Assembly: GCF_021347895.1 (NCBI RefSeq)
Contig: NC_067118.1
Coordinates: forward strand, 39,235,755 to 39,299,754
DNA length: 64,000 bases
Origin: Acanthochromis polyacanthus
Taxonomy: Eukaryota > Chordata > Actinopteri > Pomacentridae
Reading direction: 5' to 3'
Shown here: positions 47,929-56,900 of the stretch, piece after piece
Position numbering within the stretch: the stretch's first letter is position 1
Layout of the letters: every line of letters starts with the position of its first letter
Program-made: the position numbers and the translations under genes
Notes under the pieces: generated by a model
The model's database searches: none
What the model saw: only the letters and a program-made list of their open reading frames with translations
Told to the model about the DNA's origin: nothing

Positions 47929-50900
47929 TCGTTAATGTTCTCTGTGTGCGAAGCTCAGCAACGCTCCTGGCCGGTGCTGTCTGTACAAACATAGGATGTG
48001 GTGGCGGTCTGTGGGGGAGCCAGGGGGAAGTGGGAAGGCATGGGCCAACCCTGGTGCGCTCACACACATGCATACGCGTGCACTACACACACACACACAA
48101 TGCACACACAACATGCACAGCTACTGAAGCAGGAAGCTCCAAATCATACACCCCCCTCGGAGATACGAGAACACACACAGGCACAGACACACAGGAGGAA
48201 GGGGCTGTTTCTGTAGCTCTAATTAAAACAGTAGCAGCGTACCTCAGCCTGCCTTTAACAAGAGGAACAGTAAAGGAGAAAAAACACAGGAAGTATTGTG
48301 CGTCACAAATAAACACAGCTTGCTGTTGGGGGTTTAGGGGAGGGGGCTCAGAGTGGGGGGGGGGGGGGGGGGGGAAGGTGGGGAGTGGGCCATAGGCAGA
48401 AAGGATGTGATCTGCACAGCGTGTTAGGACCAGAGTGTAAACCACAACCGTGCCTTTATCACTTTGGTCAAACTGCTGCATGCACACACAAACATGCACA
48501 TATATATACATGCAGGCACTGACCACTCCCAGCAGGACGAACCAGCCGCTGTCACCAGCGCGCTGCTCTCCTCCAGCAAACCACAACAAAGCCGCACAGC
48601 ATGCATAAACACTTGCGCACGTTCACACACGAAAGACACACAAACACACACACCGCAGAAACACGTGATTAACACCTGACCCAGAGAAAACGCTGTCAGT
48701 TGGTGACCTGTGATTGGTCTGATAACAAAAGGTGCCTCTCGCTCCCTTCTACCCTTCGATATGTTTCCTCCTGAGCTCCTACAGTTGTGGCCGTTGAGAC
48801 CGAAATGCATCTCGCATGCCACTGATGTTTTTCCACAGCAAACCACCGACGGAACATTTCATCACATCTACCTATGCACCGTTTCCATTTGTGGCGAAGT
48901 CAACCAACTGACTGTTGTTTGCAGAAAACGCTAAACCATTTGAGAGCTTCCAGCTGTGCACTGGTGTGAAAGATTTCAGACTGAAGCTGTCGGAAACTTA
49001 ACTCTCTTGAAGCTGCACTGATTTCGTCAGCTCTACTCGGTCGTAACCGGAGATGACATGAAGTCTTACCTCCACGAGGAAAGGCAGAACAGGGACAAAT
49101 GTTTTGGTGCTGCTAGACAGGAGGGTGAGGGCTCTGCAACAGTGCATCCTCAGAGGGTAGTATCTTGCTGTGGGCACCAATCTGAAAGACAAAACAGTGG
49201 TCAGTGTCTCCCCCTGCTGGTGGCAACATGCACAGCCACGTGGGGGTTTCTCACAAATATGTCAGACCAGGGCTGTCAAACTCATCTTCGTCCGGGGGCC
49301 ACATTCAGCCCAATGTGATCTCAAGTAGGCCGGACACGTAAAATCAGAGCATAGTAACCTAGAAATAACCACAATGCCAAATTTTTCCTTTGTTTTAGTG
49401 CAAAATGGCACGTTCTGTAAATTTTCACATTTAAGGAATTATCTTTTTACAAAACATGATGAACAACCTGAAATTTTTAAGGAAAAATAAGTTCAGTTTC
49501 AACAACATTATGGCTCAGTCTATCATTTCCACATTACAACTTACAGTTCACAGTGTTTCTACAAAGGCACAAAACGTTTAGCCACAGGTGTCTGGAACTG
49601 AATGATATAGTATTGTACTTTAAGATCAAATGACAAGTCAGACAAAAAAAAGACAAAATGACATAAACGAGACACTAAACAACAAACAATGAGACAAACG
49701 ACAAGAAACAAAACAAAAAAAGAGACAAAAAATTTGACAAAAAGTTACAAAGCGACAAAAAAAATGGACAAATGACACAGGCGAGACAAAAAAAGACCAA
49801 AAAAACGACAAAAACGAAACCAAAAAACTACACAAACGACAAAAACGAGAAACAAAATGACAAAAAAGACAAACGACAAGAAACAAAACAAAAAAGAGAC
49901 AAAAAGTTACAAAGCGACAAAAAAAAATGGACAAATGACACAGGCGAGACAAAAAAATGACAAAAACGAGACCAAAAAATTACACAAATGACAAAAACGA
50001 GAAACAAAATGACAAAAAAGACAAGCAACACAAGCCAGACAAAAAGAAGTTACAATATTACAAAAATGAGACACAAAATGGCAAAAGAACCATTGGCAAC
50101 ATAGTATTTTATGGTCAAAACAATTTCTCAAGGTCTAGAAATTATTTTAAATTTATAGTTTTACAAATTTACAATTTGCAGTCAGTGTCTTCTCTGTCAT
50201 TCTTACACTTTACAAAATCATCTCGCAGGCCGGATTGGACCCTCTGACGGGCCGGTTTTGGCCCACAGGCCGTATGTTAGACAGCACATTTAAAAACAAA
50301 GGCCCGGCAGCAACCACAACTTTCTCTGCCACAAGTTTGGAAGGTAGCAAATGATGAACAAATGACTGATTTACACTTCTGTCACCACTACTGTTGGCTG
50401 TGAATCCAAAGATTCAGGTAAATACATACAGCAGGGACCAAAAGACATCTTTAAAACACAGACAGCTGGTATGCAAACATTAGCAATTATATAAATAAAT
50501 AGCAATTTAATTACAATAGCATAGTGACAGAGAAATGCACTGATGGCTCAGTCCTGTTCGAGTTTTTGTGCATCTGAAAAATAACTTTGTGAATAACGTT
50601 CTACATTACTTTAAAGCTCCTTTTTTTTACAGCTTTATATTCTCTATAATGCATTTTTAATATGCAATAATCTTACTCAGTCTTGATATATCTCCTCACT
50701 TTTATAATTATCCATCCCCACCCACCAAGTGTTAGCGCCGCTGCAGTCCTGTGGGCTGCACACCATTTTCTTATTTGTCACCTTTTGCCGGCAATGCGTG
50801 TGTCATTCAAACTGTGTTGTTGCAACATGAGACGCATTGTTCTCAGTTCTTGTCAATTCATTTGACTGTGGGCACTGCGGCTGCTTTAAAAAGCACTTTC

Positions 50901-53900
50901 AATGCTAACGAGATCTCCCAACATCACCAAAAACTGTCGGATTTAAAATTGTACAACAGATTTAGACTGCCAGATTATAAGGAAAGAGCTACAGGAGGTA
51001 CTGATTTCACAACGATAAGTCAAAGGTTACACTCACATTTTCAAATAAACCTTCCTGACAATAAACCTGAACTTAACACTAATTACTGCAGATGCAGAAC
51101 TTTCAATCAAAACTAGCATTACCTGACCGTGTGGTGCCAGACGTCATGGTAAACACTTTATAATGGATTATGTGCTTAAAGCGGTAGACGGATGAAGCAA
51201 GAAACTGAAATTTTTGCACATTTTTCCTGCATATGGTCCAACATGTGCTCCAGGTTACATAATAAAATTGCATACTCACTTGATAGTACCAATTATGACT
51301 TGGCAGAGCGGATAGATCAGAGGTTGGAGCACATCACTGGGGTGCAGGGTGCTGAGGACTCGACACCACAGGTACAGACAGTGGATGTACTGCCAGTTAT
51401 ACACCGACTGGTAGGTTTCCTGTTTGCAATCAATCAAAACACAAACATCAGGCTGGTGTATCAGCTTTGTGCTGTCTTTTTACTTTAGAGCCACACTCAG
51501 CACAGATGTTTAAATCAATATCAACTCAATAAAAATCAAACTTTGTCCTTGACTTAACATGCATCAAGTTTATTAAAGCATACTGTTCTGTATGTCTCCA
51601 GTCATATTTCTAAGTTCCCTCCACATGAGCACCCAGAAAGCAAACATTTACTGATAGTTTATATACCTACAAGAATAGCTCCTAAATTAAAACACAAAAT
51701 AACAGAAGAAGAATATTCCAGTAGCTGTGTTCCTGTCATCTAGCAGAACTAGAAGCAACAGCCTTTGTGCGCCTTTTCAAAAGCACATCCGTAGATCATC
51801 TCAGTGAACAAAAACACACACTTGCTAAACACCAACCTTCTTCTTCATGGTCATGGCATTTCTGAGGTGGATGGCCAGCTGTCGGATGTAGATGAAGGCG
51901 TGCTGATAGGTGGCCTGTGTGTCCAGCGCGTACATCTCTGTGAGAGTTCTCTGCATGAAGTTGATCATCGGCAGCGCGTTGGGGGACGTGAACTTGCAAT
52001 TTTGTACATAGGAAATGTACATTTGCTGCAAACAGAAAGAAAAACCATCCTGAGAGTGGAACAAAATGTTGTAGAGAAAAACAACTTGGCGCTGGCTGTA
52101 AAGTCCAGATGTGGATTTAAATGACAAAAAAAGAAAACACATAAACCCTCTTGTTGACTTCATTTACAGGCAGCAAAAAATATTGTTTCCTTGTCTGGAA
52201 AAAAAAACAAACTAAAAAGTCAGCAAAAAATTCCCCAAATTACTGAAAATTTGCAAACCTTCAGGAAGAAAATTCCAATAATTCTTTAAAAGTTTTTTAA
52301 AAATCCCCCAATTTTGGCAAGAAAATTCTTGTAAATATTTTTTTAAAAAATTAGTAAAAATCTTCAAAAAAAATCCTAAAAATATCTAAAGTGATTACTT
52401 ATATATCAGTAAAACTATTTTCTTTTTCTTAAAGAAACATTTTTAACATTTCTTTATTTCCACCAAAAAATGTTCAAAGATTTTCCAAAAATGCTGAAAA
52501 TGTGAACATCAGAAGTTTCACTGTGAAAATATATATGAAGAGTTCATTTGAAAAAACAGGTAACTCCGTTTTATAAATTTTCAGAAAACTCAAAACAAAT
52601 TTTTTATTGTTTACTTGAGATAATAATAATAACACTAATAATGTATTTTTCTCTATTATGTCATGTATTTTCTACTGAGTCAAATCCACTCAACTTCAGT
52701 TGGATTGATTTTATCTCAAGTAAACAATTAAAAAAAAGCTTTCCGAAAATGTATCAAAACGGAGTTCTGTTTTGCAAATGAACTCTTCATATTTTTTCCA
52801 CATTTTCAAACTTTAAAACGGGTCAATTTTGACCCGCAGGACGACACGAAGGTGAACTCCTTGTGATTGCGTTTTGACTTGACCGAGCAAATTCCCTCTT
52901 CTGGTCCATTTTAGATTCAGATTCGCTGTCTAGCTTTTCATTCAAGCCGCTCACCTTGAGAATAGGGTTAAGATACGTTTCCTGCTTGTGTCTGCAGATT
53001 TTGTTGAGGGCCAGGAAGGCGAGAACCCGACTCGTCTCCTCCCCTGTGCTCCACTGCTTCAGTAATTGCTGTACACAAAAATATTAAGAGGGTTAAAAAA
53101 AACAACAACACACTGAGAGACCACTATCTGTCACATTTCATAACCACTTACCTTAACCAGGTGACGACACTGTTTGGGTAGACAAAGGTAATACGGTACG
53201 AGCTGGTTGGCGTGCTTCAGGACAGCAGTGATGACCGTAGCTTCCGTTAGACAGGACAACAGCTACAGGTGGAGAGGATGGTTTTTTTCAGGACGCAAAG
53301 GTGGAAGAGGAAGAAAACATTAGGGCAGGCATTCGGCTCTCTCAAAGACAGAAAACATCTCTGTGTTCTTTATTTACTGTGTATCATGATATCTGCCTCA
53401 CAGGAAAACAAGTCGGACAGAAAACCAACCTGAACAACTCCACTGAGATACATCTTGATGTCAATCTGATTCTTCTGCCATTTTGGACTTGATGAAGGGA
53501 ACACTAGTCTGACATCAAACAGAGGAAAAACAGAGCAGGGAGTGAGCAGCCGTTCCACAGCTACACTGAGATTATAAGCAAAAAGATGAGATCTGCAGAT
53601 GTAATGCTTGCTTCATACTTTTTCTGGTCTTTATCCGGCTTCAGGTTGAGCATCCTCTGCATGGTCACATGAATATCTTTGATGCAGAACAGGACCAAAG
53701 CATTGAACACTGCAGAAAGAACAAAAAAGATTATTAATGCATATTTACAAAGGATGCAACATTTCTAAATATTTTGTATATTATTATAATTATAATAATA
53801 CAAGGCTTGAATATTAAAATTGCATGTCTAACACAATAATGTCCTCCTTCAAACTGCACCAATACTGAACAAAATGTTTACTGCAAAGATTTGTGAACTG

Positions 53901-56900
53901 CTAGGACATATTTTAAAAAGATCTTTATTAGGATACCAATATGTTTGTCACTATCAGTCACACTTTGGTAAATTATATAATTTTGTTCATTATTTTTCTA
54001 ATTATGTGCAGCTAAACATCCCAATCTTCTGTCTGTCATTTAAAAGTATTATCTGTTACTGTTGGTGTGTGTTGGCTGTGAAGACAATCAAGTTATTAAT
54101 TCACAAAATAAGTGACAGTTTAGAACCATAAAGCCTTTATTTTATATTCTTTAGGTTTATTCGCAAATTGAAAATGTTACTTTTAGATAAAAGACTCCCA
54201 GTGGATTTTTTCTTGTAAAAAAAACATATTTACATTCAGGGTTTTATTCACAAAAACATATTATTTAACCTTTAGATCTAACAAACACATGGAGCATTTC
54301 CTTGCTAATTAGTGGTATTATATTGAGATAATCATCAATACTGAACATGAAATTTTCATGTCACCCTAGGTGTGTTATATAGCTCGACTATCATTTTTGA
54401 TACTGAGTGCACATCAAAAATGTCTCAGAGAGCGCTAAATATGTTGAGGATTTTCATAATAAATCTTTTTCTTCCATTTAGTCTCCACAAAGTCAGGAAA
54501 TAGTGAATGGCTCTGATAGTTTCTCTGAAATCAAAGTGATGTCCTAAAATTGTTTGATTTGTCCAAACAACAGTCAAAAGCCCCAAAATGCTCAATTTAC
54601 AGAAGAAAAATAAAAGCACACTGCAAATGCTCACAATTTAAAATAAGGAATCAGAGAATGTTTGGCCCGTCTGGGATTTTTCTGGATTAAAACGGGTCTT
54701 TGGGAGTGACTATCTTAAACAGTGAGATCAGTCCATGTACAGTGAAGACAATGAGTCGATCATTTGTTTCCTTATTTGACAGAAATCTATGCCTTTCCTT
54801 GTTATTTTTGACCATTTAAACACAGTTTTGCTTTTTACCTTCATTTGGTGTTACCTAAAAGCTCTAGGGGGCGACAAAACTGTGCTGCACACGATCATTT
54901 TATTTTGTGCAGAAGAAGCGTCAAATGATGCATTAAGTACCCTCTTATGTAAACGTGCACAGAGTTTGAAGCAGAAAGGCCAACTTTGCAATACTCGTAA
55001 AGTCTGGGGCTTCTACGCTGAACTTGCTTCGTAGTATACCCCTCAGGTCTAAGCCTGCCACTGGCCACACATCTCATTTGACTGTCTATTACCTTTCTGC
55101 TGTCTACAAACTGCAACCTCCAACATACCACACTGAAAATTTCAAGTTTTGCCAAAGCAAAATGGCACATAAAAGTGTTCCACTAAATAATTCCCCTGTC
55201 ATGATTGCTGAGTCCTTAGTTGAGCTCTGTCAAATATGCATGTGATTAGTTTAAAGAAAAACACTGGAGCAAAGCTTTTTCCCCTCTGTAAGACAATGAG
55301 GTGCAGCCAGACCATTCTGCATAGCACCGTGTCACTGAGAGAGATTGGTGTGCCCAACCAAGAACAGGACCTACCTGAACTGTCGGCCACTTTGTAGCGA
55401 CACTGAGCACCTCCTTCACCCTTCGTCGTGGCGACAGCAGCCTTAAAGGCCTGGGTGACTTCTCTGAAGAGACGAGGAGTCGGTTCTTTCTTCAGAGCAG
55501 CTTTCCAGTCTTCAATCATTTTATCTGTGACTTTGATAGTCTCCACCTCCTGCTTGGATTTCTTCGAACCTCTCTGACGCTCTTCATCATCATCATCATC
55601 GTCGTCATCAGAGCTGGCCTCCTACATGCAAAACATCTGAGTATTAACATCTTCACTTCTCAACAGGACTCATGACCACATACACCAGAAGTTGGATTAC
55701 CTGCAGGGCAGATGGTAATTTGTGGTATTTCTTCTCGTCCTCATCCTCAGAGCTGTCGGTGTCGTCAAAATTTAGAAGCGTCTGGTCGTTGTCTTGCAGA
55801 AATTTGTAGAACTCTGGATCTTTGCTCTTTAATCTGGACAGCTGCTCCTTGTGTTGAGAGGCCTTACCTTTTTTCTTATCATCTCTGTAAATAAAGAAAT
55901 ACACCAGTGTTATAACTGAAACTGAAAAGCTTGGTGTTATTCTCATTGTCATCCCAGCAGTGATACAGTGTGTTACTATGCATTAACAAAGGACTCACAT
56001 ATTAGAGGCTGCAGACTTCAATTTTTCCTTCTTTTTGGGCCCCTTCAGTTTAGGGGTCTCTTCTTCAGATTCATCTTCATCTGCAGAGTCGAACCCTGAA
56101 AGCAGGAACTCATCTACAGTGAGGTCTTCTAGTTTCCTACAGGAAAGACAACATTTCAACAACTTAAATAAGTTAACATATATGTACAGTCATGGAAAAA
56201 AATACTAGACCACCTTTGTTTGTTTCAATTTATTGTTCATTTCGATGCCTAGGACCACTAAAGGCATATTACCTGAAGAACACAATGAGCATGACCAAAG
56301 AGTAAATGGAGAGCATGCCAAGGCGCATAGATGCAGTCATCAAAAACACTGGTTATACAATCAAGTACTAACTCCTGTGTGTATTATGTGACTAAAACAT
56401 ACAGAAAAGAAAACATGGAATGCCAAAAAGCTGTTGTTGGCAGTACAATGTCATAGCTATTGATGTAAGAACTTAAGTGATTTTTTTATCAAGAAAACCA
56501 AAGAAAATGTCTAGATATCAGCTCTTAAATTAAACTCCTACGAGCTATTTTTGTTGCTATCATTATATTTCTCCAAACAAATGTGCCGTTAGTTGTACCT
56601 GCCATTAAAATGAAAAAGAAATTTAAGAAAACAAGGGTGGCCTAATCATTTCTTCATGACTCCATGTGTGTGGTCAACAAGTTGTACAGTAAACAGCGTC
56701 AGTTCACAAATATTATTGTTTAGTTCCCTTCTTAGCTGCAAACGTCGTTTAACACCTGTTAAATGATTATTCACGACGAACAGAAAACAAACTTAACATG
56801 TAGCTGGCGTTTAAGTTAGCTCCATGCTAACACCATGGTTAAAACATAAACATACCGCTTCAATAATAACCTTACTGGCCTCGCAAATTTCACGACAGAC

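Larger units (their letters stand above)
45761..49069 (-). other. noc2l: NOC2L intron (3.3 kb)
   Basis: Contains dispersed repeat family A copy 2 (45945-46610), an hAT MITE (46831-47217), a (TG)n tract (47897-47928), a G20 run (48355-48374) and CA-rich patches. No exon. Confidence 0.75.
52026..52954 (-). other. noc2l: NOC2L intron filled by nested MITEs
   Basis: Most of the intron is a piggyBac-type MITE (52141-52856) holding another MITE (52533-52792). Nothing else seen. Confidence 0.8.

Noticed and set aside
51290..51290. Alternative donor GTACTA for NOC2L exon 10
   Set aside because: It leaves phase 1, which does not fit the phase-2 entry of exon 11; GTGAGT ten bases further on gives GTIKLVPTAR in frame.
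54789..55034. 81-residue frame in a NOC2L intron
   Set aside because: No homology that I recognise and on the antisense strand of a spliced gene.
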